In this document: positions 31,101 through 38,859 of the stretch, piece by piece | Position numbering within the stretch: position 1 is the stretch's first letter | Layout of the letters: every line of letters begins with the position of its first letter | Assembly (NCBI GenBank): GCA_035578175.1 | Contig: JAQMRL010000001.1 | Location: 376,531,220-376,595,219, forward strand | DNA length: 64,000 nucleotides | Direction: 5' to 3' | DNA from: Catonia carolina | Lineage: Eukaryota > Arthropoda > Insecta > Hemiptera > Achilidae | Notes under the pieces: model-generated | Told to the model about the DNA's origin: nothing | The model's database searches: none | Seen by the model: only the letters and a program-made list of their open reading frames with translations | Program-made: the position numbers and the translations under genes

Positions 31101-31210
31101 CTATGATATTTTTGCGTAATTAAGATTTTAATTAACTTACTTGAAACAAGAGGTGATTTCTCAAAAGTAAACAAAAATGTAACTAAAAATACAAAAGTTA
31201 AGCAATTCAT
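18322..31210 (-). CDS. Gene B: complete secreted DUF4773-like protein, four exons
   Basis: Joining 31210-31141, 26586-26449, 25029-24919 and 19169-18322 gives one open frame of 388 codons. Exon lengths of 70, 138, 111 and 848 all meet at phase 1 with GT-AG sites. The protein starts with a signal peptide (MNCLTFVFLVTFLFTFEKSP). Then come a Cys-containing segment (GTCIPKSHAYLCESS), a beta-rich segment (VYLKVVINIAGIDVYNYL) and the DUF4773-like core CIPLPAFPAFLLCATFEDI ... RFCLNA ... FECFSL. The family pattern of Cys before xPLP, LC, Cys and CF is known from secreted insect proteins of unknown function. A Lys/Ser/Phe-rich, Cys-free tail of about 190 residues follows, with repeated K-R-K-F motifs. 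Introns are roughly 4.6, 1.4 and 5.7 kb and hold repeat B, a Jockey/CR1-like LINE and a mariner. Function unknown. Confidence 0.8.
19212..20168. mobile_element. Head-to-head mariner half-element (inverted duplication)
   Basis: Both ends carry a terminal repeat of nearly 40 bp starting CGARGTGTGGCTATTAAATA, flanked by TA. The left half encodes the C-terminal transposase part on the minus strand (19277-19693) and the right half the same part on the plus strand (about 19700-20103). Both show QDNAPxHSA and YSPDLAPC-x-FY with D,D34D spacing. In the left half the third acidic residue is Asn (APCNFYLF); in the right half it is Asp (APCDFYVF). The halves meet across a spacer of about 50 bp. The N-terminal DNA-binding half is absent, so it cannot encode a functional transposase. 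It lies in intron 3 of gene B. Confidence 0.85.
20560..20640 (+). mobile_element. tRNA-like SINE head, family C copy 1
   Basis: TGGCATAGTGTTAG (box A-like) and AGATTCTATTCCC (box B-like) are followed by GGTCTGGAAATTGTTA. Related heads with GGTCTGGAAAATTATTAC occur at 54255 and 61465. Confidence 0.5.
20648..21309. mobile_element. Pogo/Tigger-like MITE with TA target sites
   Basis: CAGTCGAACTTCGATACAAC at the left is inverted as TATATCGAAGTTCGGCTG at the right. Both are flanked by TA. Related motifs (TCGTTATATCAA, TTAAATCGAGG) recur inside. There is no transposase, so it is non-autonomous. Its 662 bp lie in intron 3 of gene B. Confidence 0.8.
22018..22262 (+). mobile_element. SINE family A copy 2, 5'-truncated
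   Basis: It begins within box B (GTTCAAATCCTAATAATGG) and shares the body and A-rich end of the copies at 2582 and 37565. Confidence 0.7.
22265..24490. other. Gene B intron 3, no recognisable element
   Basis: No open frame with protein-like features was found. A sequence at 21963-21990 (ACAGGGTGTTTTTAAAAGTC) looks like one end of a Tc1/mariner-type element, but no second end was seen. Confidence 0.35.
24495..24780 (+). pseudogene. RTE-like LINE C-terminal relic
   Basis: RHRLEALEMWLWR followed by LQKIK in broken frames matches LEAFEMWVYRRMHKI of the copy at 13403. Further similarity fades by 24780. Plus strand, antisense to gene B. Confidence 0.5.
24919..25029 (-). CDS. Gene B exon 3
   Basis: Acceptor ATTATTTTTAG and donor GTAAGTAC flank 111 bp encoding SIFMGSEVKYNEKLLRDD and VYLKVVINIAGIDVYNYL. 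Phase 1 at both sides. The alternating hydrophobic strand followed by the next exon fits the beta-rich middle of DUF4773 proteins. Gene C exon 63839-63925 occupies the same position and phase. Confidence 0.85.
25528..25595. repeat. Low-complexity AT palindromic tract
   Basis: ATTAAT/ATATTA units alternate over about 65 bp and can fold on themselves. Confidence 0.8.
25905..26035 (-). mobile_element. tRNA-derived SINE, family E copy 2
   Basis: It shares GGTTATTAGCGACTA, CAACTGGAACAGTGG and a tRNA-like head (minus strand TAGGGTAATGTTAGCGC) with the copy at 7705-7825. Box B is degraded (GGGTTGGTTCC). Confidence 0.5.
26029..26120 (+). repeat. Perfect 46-bp tandem duplication
   Basis: Two identical 46-bp units (26029-26074 and 26075-26120) begin ATGGCCTCAGGAGTAAC. 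Identity implies a recent event. It starts at the SINE edge. Confidence 0.9.
26449..26586 (-). CDS. Gene B exon 2
   Basis: The exon is bounded by a CTGTTTAG acceptor and a perfect GTAAGT donor. Its 138 bp encode GILSIIGSVAKYMSNIFHTI, then KGTCIPKSHAYLCESSLG and ENHTYTK, at phase 1 on both sides. It supplies the N-terminal Cys pair expected in DUF4773 proteins. The frame is too short for a standard ORF listing and was found by its splice sites. Confidence 0.8.
26685..27205 (-). repeat. Repeat B copy 3, interrupted by a MITE and a LINE
   Basis: The 3' part of repeat B (minus strand) starts at 26685 with the CGAAAAGCTGG motif and is broken by a 200-bp MITE (26830-27029). It then runs to 27205, where a LINE begins; the last piece continues at 29954-30035. 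Confidence 0.8.
26830..27029. mobile_element. Palindromic MITE, family G copy 1 (TA target site)
   Basis: The right end CAAGTTATAGACAGATAG is inverted at the left (TTTGTCTAAACTTGATGG). Arms continue through GGCCCGCTACTAGC-type sequence and nearly meet. Flanking TA on both sides fits a Tc1/mariner-type insertion. The same terminal sequence bounds 32411-33236. Confidence 0.8.
27206..29953 (-). mobile_element. Jockey/CR1-like LINE, 5'-truncated, large ORF intact
   Basis: On the minus strand the insertion ends in poly(A) (T16 at 27206-27221). Its 3' UTR near 27240 (GGACATGTC) recurs at 36500 in a second copy. A separate upstream frame (29760-29950) encodes more endonuclease sequence (SREMDIEVAGVEVRLEKRG, VVGIYRSPNGDW), so the 5' part is both truncated and frameshifted. 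The element splits a repeat B copy and lies in intron 1 of gene B, in the same orientation as the gene. Confidence 0.85.
27311..29758 (-). CDS. LINE endonuclease-reverse transcriptase, 815 codons
   Basis: The protein nicks target DNA and reverse-transcribes the element RNA. The N-terminus is the later part of an APE-type endonuclease: GDFNVDL (residues 5-11), IDNIL, and LSDHGYQV (about 87-94) with the catalytic Asp-His. The RT follows at about 340-620: ENYRPISILNTISKIFEKV, QHGFQKGRSTKTA, LTVFLDLSKAFDCVDHEI, AGVPQGSVLGPILFLLYINR and LLFADDTSVIS with the catalytic Asp pair. The C-terminal part contains VKFLGVSLDRSLSW and HIRYGILVWGNSS. No RNase H domain is evident. The first Met is internal to the domain, so the true start has been lost. 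The absence of stops suggests a fairly recent insertion. Confidence 0.85.
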   Translation of the reverse strand: MVVLGDFNVDLAVQNKMAEQFRDIVEMNNLDIKVKGYTRITSHSQTIIDNILTNMVSCQIRLRGSELSDHGYQVLEIQDLGSHVPNQKIIKEFRQEDQGNINCLLHSLSKEDWKTVFNSSDINQKYHNFIETLKFHYNNSCPIKKKDVKNIVRETDEWVTGEILKMRSEVRDVYSDFLSHRTTFNEQRYKTIKKHYAREVQRAKCKKTAEVLHKSPNLNSAIWEIINKNRGVVSNKGFTDIPIIVNKNNEPIQNGVEICNYFNKYYQEVALKLKQQIGGTVGCYDPKGNKVVNQFLFSLVSSEELESVIDSLKSKKTCGLDGISSIIVKECKHLLITPLLHLINFSLETGVFPNKLKEAKILPIFKNGDNQLVENYRPISILNTISKIFEKVVFIRLISFLTKNLIISEDQHGFQKGRSTKTAIVSLVEQVVDILDAGEKALTVFLDLSKAFDCVDHEILLKTLESLGVRDVELKWFQSYLINRLQCVELTRVVRGKLTKVVSGNLEVKAGVPQGSVLGPILFLLYINRLPEVIPNGRALLFADDTSVISNSLLVDALEVNTHVNIESVVQFLNQMLLTVNGKKCQYLQFKNKHNVKESREVDVFIHNNSLEHVETVKFLGVSLDRSLSWDFYINQVCSKISSGVFALKQIARLNDKKLLMAAYHGLILSHIRYGILVWGNSSMGNINRVFKIQKKAIRCMVGANQLTSCRPLFKELKLLTVPSLYIFEVLMYVRQNNFMQNFNVHNHNTRNRNNYYVANHSTKLFEQKPTYAGRKFMNKLPQSLKCCEDLNSFKKNLKNYLISETFYSVQEFLS
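29954..30035 (-). repeat. Repeat B copy 3, remaining 5' end
   Basis: TTGTAGCCCTGGAACTAGCA and ACCTGCCTGTTATGGGCA continue the unit interrupted at 27205. Confidence 0.75.
30036..31140. other. Gene B intron 1, no recognisable element
   Basis: Plus-strand frame 30386-30673 is Phe/Ile/Leu-rich and antisense to a Lys/Asn-rich strand. That is typical of AT-rich non-coding DNA, so no gene is called. Confidence 0.35.
31141..31210 (-). CDS. Gene B exon 1 (signal peptide)
   Basis: ATG at 31210 opens 23 codons, MNCLTFVFLVTFLFTFEKSP then LVS, with one extra base before a GTAAGT donor. The hydrophobic core at residues 4-16 fits a signal peptide. A TCAGTT initiator-like motif sits at 31294-31299, about 87 bp upstream. 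The frame is too short for an ORF listing. Confidence 0.75.
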
Positions 31211-31492
31211 TTCTTTTAATAAAATCAAAGTATCGAACAGCATAAATTATAAAACTAAATACAATTTAATTTAAATAAAGTTGTTTCTTCCTAAACTGAA
31301 AGTAGCTTGCAACTTCATTACATTATTAACTTAATAAATCTAAACATTAAATAATTAATTGTCTGTGGTGTGTTTAAATACAGCATAAAGAAATTACGCT
31401 GAGTACAATAATCAATTAAACCAATTGTTAAAAACAAATCCATGCACAAACAGAATTCGAATATATTTCATATTACAATTAAGTTATAACAT

Positions 31493-32221
31493 TGTGACGC
31501 TTATCGCTAAGGTCCGTTTCGGGATCTAGGTTATTAAATAATTAATACACTAAAGTTTACAATTACAAATATTTATTACAACTAAAACAGTTACAAAATA
31601 AATAAAATAATTATAAAGAAGTAATACAATAAATAACTTAATAATTTACTTAATGCTACTTACAACAATTATATAGAATTCACTTACAAAATGAAACTGA
31701 ATACACAAAACTGAATTTAATGCAGATACACAATAACTTTACACAATGCACACACACAAAGACAGTATAACAATGGTTGACCAACACAATGCTCGGATAC
31801 GTAACCTGTACTACGCACCGTTAGCCATTCTATAAATACTCGTCAAAGATCAAACGGATACTAACTCTCGACCACACCCGGGGCTCCCTTTATATAGGTT
31901 AGATGAAAGAGGTTCTCGAAAGACACAGAAATTCAATCAAAAAGATAATTATTCCAGAGCGGCAAAGAAATTCCATGAAAATAATAAAGTACAAAAACCC
32001 TTTTTACTGGAAAAGTCTTAACTATTGTAAACAAGTAAATAGATCAATTGTAAAAAGAATAAAAGTTGTTCAGGTGATCAGCCGACCTTTTATAAATAGG
32101 TATACTTTTATTGTTACTATTGCCCTATTGTTACTTTTTCACTCTATTATCTACGCTTTACCATTTTATGAATGAAGAACTAGAAATTTCTTGAACCATA
32201 TTCGTCTTCGATTTTGTCACA
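31493..32221 (-). mobile_element. LTR-like unit 1 upstream of gene B
   Basis: It is bounded by TGTGAC (31493) and GTCACA (32216-32221). On the minus strand it has TTCTCGAAAG, a TATA box (CTATATAAAGG near 31898) and two GTAAGT donors near 31649-31687. The left-end sequence TGTGACGCTTATCGC with CGGGATCTAGGTTATTAAAT recurs, diverged, at 37467 and 40195. No internal retroviral genes or matching target duplication were found, so it may be a solo LTR. Its transcription direction is toward gene B. Confidence 0.5.
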
Positions 32222-32410
32222 ATATATAAAAATGTATGTAATGTAGTAAGTCCAAAAATATTTTCTCTTGGTTTTATCTGATAAGTTCATAATTTTTTGG
32301 CTCTCGCGGTTCCTTGGGCTCAGTCTGCTGACTTCTGGTGTCCACGGACAACCTGTTTGGAACAGAAAGTCAAGGTTATTAACCTTCCGGTGGTAAGACA
32401 AATCTGACTA

Positions 32411-33236
32411 CTGTCTGTATATAACTTGATGGCCTCCGGCAGAGAGGAGAATCCGCATATTTACAATATGCGGATTGTAAAACCATTGCAGAAAACATAT
32501 CTAATTTTTTTTAAGTAACTGAAACTTGTCGGAAATGAAGTATTTTGGTAAAACAAAGTATTTCGTATGGTTTCCGTTCCATAAAATCATTTCGAAACAC
32601 ACTCGCTTAGTGAGATAATGTATAATTTAGTAAAAGTTTGGTTTTTGAAGAAAAAAACGTATTTTTCAAGTACCTACATCGTTATTGTTCAACTAGGCTA
32701 TATTAAAATAATTCTTTCACTAAAAATCAATTGAAAATTTTCTCCTTATATCATTTCCTAAATGTGTACAGTTATCTTTAAAGAACGAAAAGTTTCTCTC
32801 ATACTGACAATTTTTATGTCGTGTTTCGCGATTTTACAAAATTTATTGAAGAAAATACCTCTTAACTGAAAAAGTAATGATTTCCTGTAATTTTATTGCA
32901 TCATTATTTTCCATAATTATTACAGAACAAACCTGCCAAATATTATGTTAATCCGTGAAATAGGTGTTCAGAACAATGCGATGTATTTGAAAAAATACGT
33001 TTTTTTTCTTCACTAACAAAACTTTTACTAAATTATACATTATCTCATTAAGCGAGTGTTTTTCGAAATAATTTTATAGAACAAAAAACATGCGAAATAG
33101 TTTGTTTTATAAAAATCCGTCATTTCCGTCAAGTTTCAGTTACTTTAAAAAAAATAGATATTATGTTTTGTGAAATGGTTTTACAATCCGCAAATTGCTT
33201 CTCTCTGCCGGAGGCCATCAAGTTATAGACAGACAG
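32411..33236. mobile_element. Foldback MITE, family G copy 2 (826 bp)
   Basis: Inverted arms of about 240 bp (32411-32660 and 32985-33236) share CTTGATGGCCTCCGGCAGAG, ACTAAATTATACATTATCTC and TTTTGAAAAAATACGT-type blocks. TA flanks both ends (32409-32410 and 33237-33238). There is no ORF. It shares ends with the 200-bp copy at 26830, so both are probably mobilised by one Tc1/mariner-type source. Confidence 0.85.
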
Positions 33237-33268
33237 TAATTGGTTAGGTAACAAGGGTGATGAATCAA

Positions 33269-34178
33269 CCCCGGATTAAAATTGGGAAAACAATTATTTT
33301 TATCATTAATAAATTTATTGATAGAATCTCGTCGTATTATTTTTACATTTATAAATTGTAAAAAGTTATAATAAATAATACAAAAAGTTCTTATATATAC
33401 AGTACAATAAAAATTATTTTTTTAAACAATTTGTGCATATCTCTCTCCTATGACCAGAACATGTTAGTTTTCCAAAATTTGTGCAGCTGTTTAATTTTTC
33501 TATCTCTTAAAAGTCGGAAAATATAATACCTAGCCCGTTTTGGAAGTTTACTTGGAAAGTTTCCATTTCATTGTCATCTGAACCACAGTTTTGTAAAAAT
33601 TTCTGAGAGAATTTTTATTAATTACACACGCAATATTCAGAGAAGTGTTTATTTTTGGAATTTCCATTACGTTATGGAGCTGTGCTCTGGTTTGCTTAGG
33701 TTATTAGCTTAGGTATTAGCTTAGGTTATTATTAGGTTATTGCTTAGGGTATTAGTGCCATGACTTCCATTTCATCATCTGAATCACTCATAATCTCAAC
33801 ATGATCTTCTTCAGAAGACGAACAATCATCAGGAACATTATCTTCATCATCACTTAACTCATTTGTGACAAAATTTAAAAACAAATCATTTACACTACCT
33901 AATAGAATTTATTTTTATCAAAGATACACTAAAAAAAAATTACTAACGTAAACGGACAGGTGTGAACTTTCACCACAAGCACAAGAACAGTAAAAAATTG
34001 TAAAACAATTAATTACAAAAATTAGTAAACAAACTACAACCTTCAAGTTTATGAATTCAGAGTGAATGACCTAAGTAAAGATTAGCAGAGTTAGTGAAAC
34101 AGCTAAGCAGTGTTATTAAAAAAACGAGACAATTATACCACCCTGGGATGACGAGTCAGCACTAATACTATCCGAGGG
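33269..34178 (-). pseudogene. Internally deleted piggyBac-like element
   Basis: The right end TCCGAGGG is followed by TTAA (34179-34182). The left end reads TCAA (33265-33268) then CCCCGGAT, an inverted match to CCCTCGGAT with TTAA altered by one base. Minus-strand translation near 33760-33890 gives an acidic N-terminal-like segment (NELSDDEDNVPDDCSSSEED). Near 33420-33500 it gives a Cys/His-rich end (CTNFGKLTCSGHRREICTNC) like the piggyBac C-terminal zinc-binding motif. The catalytic DDD domain between them is missing. Confidence 0.65.
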
Positions 34179-34486
34179 TTAAGATTTTATTCAGATAACT
34201 ATCTTCATGCGTTTTTCGAAATAATATTAGGCTACTTTCAATATTTATCAACCTTCCTAATACAAATCAACTACAAAATAAATTGACATGAATATTACCC
34301 AGTATTACAGCAGTAGAACAAGTATTTTAGTCAATCATTATCCAGTAAACTCAAAATGGAATACTACGGGCCAACTCGCAAAACTACTAAGAAACATTGA
34401 CAATTTTTCGATTTGTACTAAAATGTAATAATACTACATCAAACGTCAGATTTACACACATATTAGAAATGCTTTTTCCCCATAAC

Positions 34487-34862
34487 AGGGAGCTGGAGTA
34501 TTAAATTATTTGCACTCGATCTGCTAGTTCTAGGGCTACAAAAAATTAGTTCTGTTTCTTATCACATGTTCAGCCAATTATACGACTGAAGCATTTAAGA
34601 ACACAAGAGGTAGAGGTGTAAAAGACAGCAGTCAGAGTTATCTCCTCTGAGAGTAATGAATTTCATTGTACATCCAGACCCTGTGGTAAATGAAGAGAAG
34701 GTGTCATTTGCAGAGTGGAAAGTAGATGCTTTTCAGAAGGCCTGGCATGCTGATAAGCATACTTTTTCCACTCAGTGAGCAAGGCAAACCTCCTCAGTCC
34801 TTGTTTTACTTAGTAAAGCCCCTAAAAGTTCAAACCAGCCTTTCGGCTGATGACCTAAACAA
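34487..34862 (+). repeat. Repeat B copy 4
   Basis: Nearly full-length unit from GGGAGCTGGAGTATTAAATT to CTTTCGGCTGATGACC. Internal frame MNFIVHPDPVVNEEKVSFAE continues through WKVDAFQ before a stop. Confidence 0.8.
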
Positions 34863-35600
34863 GAAAATTTACTGTAGGTAAGGAACTGCTCTGTAATTGT
34901 TGACAATTAATTATTACATACGATAATTACAATAATTTGTGATACACTGTCAACTATAATTTACTCTACAAATAGCCTAAGTTAAAACGTGATTTTTTAT
35001 AATAACATTTTTGGGAACCCGACAACAAAGATAAAAGTCAAACCAATAGTACGGTACTTTATGAGTACTACACGGTAAAAATGAAGACTCTCTTGTTTTT
35101 GCAGAAGAGATATTTAGTCCAGTCACTGTGTGAAACATTAAGAATATAGGTATATGAGAAACTGGTTCAACCATTTACCTCGCATACCAGCACACAGACT
35201 TCCTTAACAAACATGGAAATATAAACCTAGAGGGAAGTAAGGCTTGGGAAGATCTATGAATGCCGGAACAGGCCATTGAGCGTAATACTTGACAAATGAT
35301 GAAGATGAAACATTTTAGTTTGGAACGTGGATAAGTCCCAGTTAACATTGTCATTTACACAAAATTTACGTAAAATATTTATACAGTTTTAATGATTGTC
35401 AAGCAACCAATACGTCCAAAAACTGCTATTAAAAAGTACTACACGCTTACTAAAATGGCTTTAATAAAACTTATTTGAATGGTAAAATGCATGTGAGATT
35501 GTTGGTAATAAAATGTGGTGTGCTTTTTTAATTTTAAGATTGTATGGCTGTATGGTACGTGTTGGGAAAAATATTTAGTATAATATTAACAAAAGAATAT
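34863..35600. other. No recognisable feature
   Basis: AT-rich, no protein-like frames, no terminal repeats seen. Confidence 0.35.
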
Positions 35601-35609
35601 TGTTCTTGA

Positions 35610-36010
35610 ACCATGTACTGGCAATAACTAATTTTTACTTTCTCTTGCCCTATATGAATGTACAGGAAAGGAAAGTATTGTTTTTGGATTTTTCGAAATC
35701 GAGTTTTCACCGGATACATGTTTTCAGGCCCCGTAAACTCAAAAAAATTTATTTTCAGTGCTTGATGTATTTGTGAACAAAATATCTCAAAAACGGAATA
35801 TTGTACCAAGTTGAAACTTGGAACTTATGTTAGGTACCGTAAGAGGACCTGCCATAAACTTCTTTTATCAAAATCGGTCAACAGAAAGTAGTATTCATGA
35901 GATTTTTCACTTTTTTGTGATTTTCTCAAAAACGGCTTTACTCAAAAAAAGAGGTGAGAGGGGAAGAGAAGGTGAAGGAGAAAGAGAAGGAGAAGGAGAA
36001 GAAGAAGACT
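35610..36010 (-). repeat. Repeat F copy 1 with GA-rich tract
   Basis: ACTTTCTCTTGCCCTATATG, TCAAAATCGGTCAACAGAAA and GATTTTCTCAAAAACGG are found, diverged and inverted, in 39460-39835. A GA-rich low-complexity tract (35953-36008) occupies one side. Family unknown; the TTTCTCTTGCC-type end suggests an inverted-repeat element. Confidence 0.55.
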
Positions 36011-36334
36011 AGAACGGAAAACAGTTGATGTAAAGAATAGACGGTAGAACTACCTCCCACGCAAATGAAATAAAATATGACTTAATTTTTTCATTCGCTG
36101 AATTTTTATAAAAAAATTAAAAATACGAAATAGTTTACGTTACTCATAAAACTCTTAGTTTCACAACAGTGAAAACGTTTTGAAATTGGTTGGGTAGTTT
36201 CTGTGATTTCAACTTACAAACAAACTAATGTGTCTTCTTTGTGACGTTAGTATAGGTAGGAAATTCTTTCAGACAAAATAGTGATACTATCAATATCAAT
36301 TCCAAATTCCAAGGGATGTCCTTTCGCTTAATAT

Positions 36335-36405
36335 TGTTACCGTCTGCATTAGCAGTAATTGCAGAACAGTCTGATGTTAAAATAATAATAATAATAATAT
36401 TGTTA
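36335..36405 (+). mobile_element. SINE family D, 3' tail fragment
   Basis: GTCTGCATTAGCAGTAATTG and AGAACAGTCTGATGTTAAAA match the SINE D body and are followed by (AAT)n. The tRNA-like head is missing. Confidence 0.6.
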
Positions 36406-36454
36406 ATTAGTTCTTATGTAGACGTTGAGGACAAGTGAAAGCTATTTAGAGATA

Positions 36455-36975
36455 AAAAATTTTTTTTTTTTTTTGCCTTGCATCCAGGAGACTCCAAAGG
36501 GAGTATAGGACATGTCAATATAAAGCTGATAAACTGAAAGTTTATCACCAATGATAAATTCATCACTTACCACCAGAAAATTGTTTTTTCTACTGCTTAC
36601 TTCAGTAGGCTTGTCATGAACCCCATTGAATCAAATATCACACAAAATAAAAAATAAAAAAATCAAACACAATGATAAATTCATCACTTACCAATAATTT
36701 TTCCCTGCTACTGCTTAACTCAGTAGGCTTGTCATGAACCCCTTTGTATCAAATATTACACAATATTTGTTTAATTAGAAGTTAAATATTTTTCAATCAC
36801 AACTATTTAGAAAGGAATTCGTGCACACTGTAAAATGTTTCATCAATCAAATATTGTTTTAGCTTTAAAATGACTTAAATTGTCACAACTTTTTAAACCT
36901 TGAGGCAATTTATTGATATATTTTCTACCCGCATAAGTTGGTTTTTGTTCAAACAATTTAGTGTTGTGATTAATT
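36455..36975 (-). mobile_element. 3' end of the Jockey/CR1-like LINE, second copy
   Basis: T-run then GGAGACTCC and GGACATGTC match the 3' UTR at 27222-27260. Minus-strand codons near 36970-36840 give KLFEQKPTYAGRK and INKLPQGLK, matching the C-terminus of the ORF at 27311. Two direct repeats of about 95 bp (from about 36548 and 36673, with GGCTTGTCATGAACCCC) lie in its 3' UTR. The copy is severely 5'-truncated. Confidence 0.8.
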
Positions 36976-37114
36976 TAGAAGTGAGGTTACATTATTTGGG
37001 TATTACAAAGTTATTAATACCCTAGATTTTGTCCCATAATTTCTTTGTGTTAATCTTGGTTTTATTTATTGAGTGATGATGTCCTATGATAGCCTTGGCT
37101 GGTGTGTAGGTGAT

Positions 37115-37216
37115 GATATGAGGTGATGTAAAGATGAAAAAATTCTAGACCTGACTGGTAATCAGACCCAGGATCCCTGGCATAGAAGCCAGTTGCACTG
37201 ACCACTACACTAATTT
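37115..37216 (-). mobile_element. SINE family D head, copy
   Basis: The minus strand contains a tRNA-like head with TGTAGTGGTCAGTGCAACTG and GGGTCTGATTACC, matching the head at 45380-45443. Confidence 0.55.
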
Positions 37217-37466
37217 TAATGTAATTACTTTGATGTAATTTATTGTTAATATAATCACCTTAGCTTTTTTTGTTGGACAATTTAATAAGTCACTTTGCTT
37301 AATAAACCTTTCTTTTAATAATGCATTGAAAGGTTATCTCATTAACGTTTTATGTAGATTTTCTCTCTCTCTTTCTATCCATTAATGATTTTATTATACA
37401 ACCAGTCATCCAGTTTTTTATTGATTTCGTTTTATGTGGAACGTTAGTAATTTAATAATATTGTGA

Positions 37467-38330
37467 CATTTATTGCAGGTACTTTTGGGATCTGGTTATA
37501 ATAAATAATAGACAAAGTTATATAACTATCTATTAACAGAATTATAAATAAAAATAAATTATTAACCTACCGGATTGGTCTAGAGGTAAAGTCGTCGCCA
37601 AAATTAGCTGTTTAACAGCTGATTTTTGGAGACGAAGGTTCCTGGTTCAAATCCTAGTAAAGGTAGTTACTTTTATACGGTTTTGAATACTAGACAGTGG
37701 TAGCCGGTGTACTTTGATGGTTGGGGTTCAATTAACCATACTCTCTCAGGAGTGGTCGACCTGGGTCTGTACAAGACTACACCTCATTTACATGTCATGC
37801 ACATCATCCTCATCTCATTGGGTCATGGGGTTGCTCATTGTTCTGAATTGAACAGATTGCAACGTACACATATTAGGAATTTTAAAAAAAATAAATTATT
37901 ACGGTAATAACTTCTGATAAATTACAAAATGATATTAAAGACTTAAATTAAACTTAACTAGACAGAAAGGATGGCCCTTTACAATAAAATAATGTTTTAC
38001 CTAAATAAAACCACTCACTATTACCTGTATATACTCACAAAACTGGTCCGGCAACTCAATTCATATAACACAACCGAGTGACATTGTTTCAAACGGTTAG
38101 ACTGAGCATTCACTCATAACATCTCGTACAATACTGTCTACTCGACACAAAGCCAGCTTTTATATACCCTTCATTTAGGGTTCTAGAAAAAGGACAAGAT
38201 ATAAACTACTAGTCTATAGCAACTAGTAACTTAGGATTGTGGAAATAGGCCTCTAGGGATTGAACAAGTGAAGATGGTGGTTAAAATTCATTTATCTCTG
38301 CCTGAAGGCCTACACAAGTAGTCATTATCT
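37467..38330 (-). mobile_element. LTR-like unit 2, with SINE A inserted
   Basis: Left end TGTGACATTTATTGC plus GGGATCTGGTTAT parallels 31493 and 40195. On the minus strand it has TTCTAGAA, then a TATA box (GGGTATATAAAAGC near 38166) and a GTCGAGTAGACAG start-like region. The right boundary is not certain. A family A SINE interrupts it. Confidence 0.45.
37565..37888 (+). mobile_element. SINE family A copy 3, full-length with 13-bp target duplication
   Basis: The head has box A (TGGTCTAGAGG) and box B (GGTTCAAATCC) at pol III spacing, then the family body and an A-rich tail. AAATAAATTATTA flanks it at 37552-37564 and 37889-37901. The clean duplication shows LINE-driven insertion. Confidence 0.85.
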
Positions 38331-38855
38331 GGAATAATACACAACAAAAAACAATCCTTAATTTTAAAGTAGCCTACCATTACTAAAAGTTATGCTGGAC
38401 TAAAATTCCTGGGATAGACTTTACAAACAGTGAAAATTGTAGCGACTACTGGATTTCTACAACTATCAGATAACTGAGAATTGACACTATATTAATGAAC
38501 TATTTCTGTAACTTAAGAAAATTTTACAAAATACTGTACTGCTGTTTATTTATTAAATTTATCACAATGGAATGTAGCTACTCTGTATATTACACAATGT
38601 CAAGTCTGAAGAAAATAACTTGATTTAGTGGCAGTTATTTTCTTTATCAAATTACGAATTACGTAGAAGCTTTTAACCTGATTATGAAGTGGTTGTTAAG
38701 ATGAATTGATGTAGTTGAAATCAAAGTTAATACTGTAATTCAATTTTCAGCTGAAAAATGAGTAAGTTTGCTTTTGTTGTATTAAGTGATGTAGTTCTAA
38801 TGATGTCTGCATATTTTTGGTAGTGTGTTTATGTAAGTGAAAAAATATAAAAAAA
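38331..38855. other. No recognisable feature
   Basis: AT-rich, no frames or terminal repeats seen. Confidence 0.3.
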
Positions 38856-38859
38856 GGGA

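Noticed and set aside
31488..32226. Target-site duplication for LTR-like unit 1
   Set aside because: The bases outside TGTGAC and GTCACA (AACAT against ATATA) do not match, so I claim only LTR-like ends, not a complete insertion.
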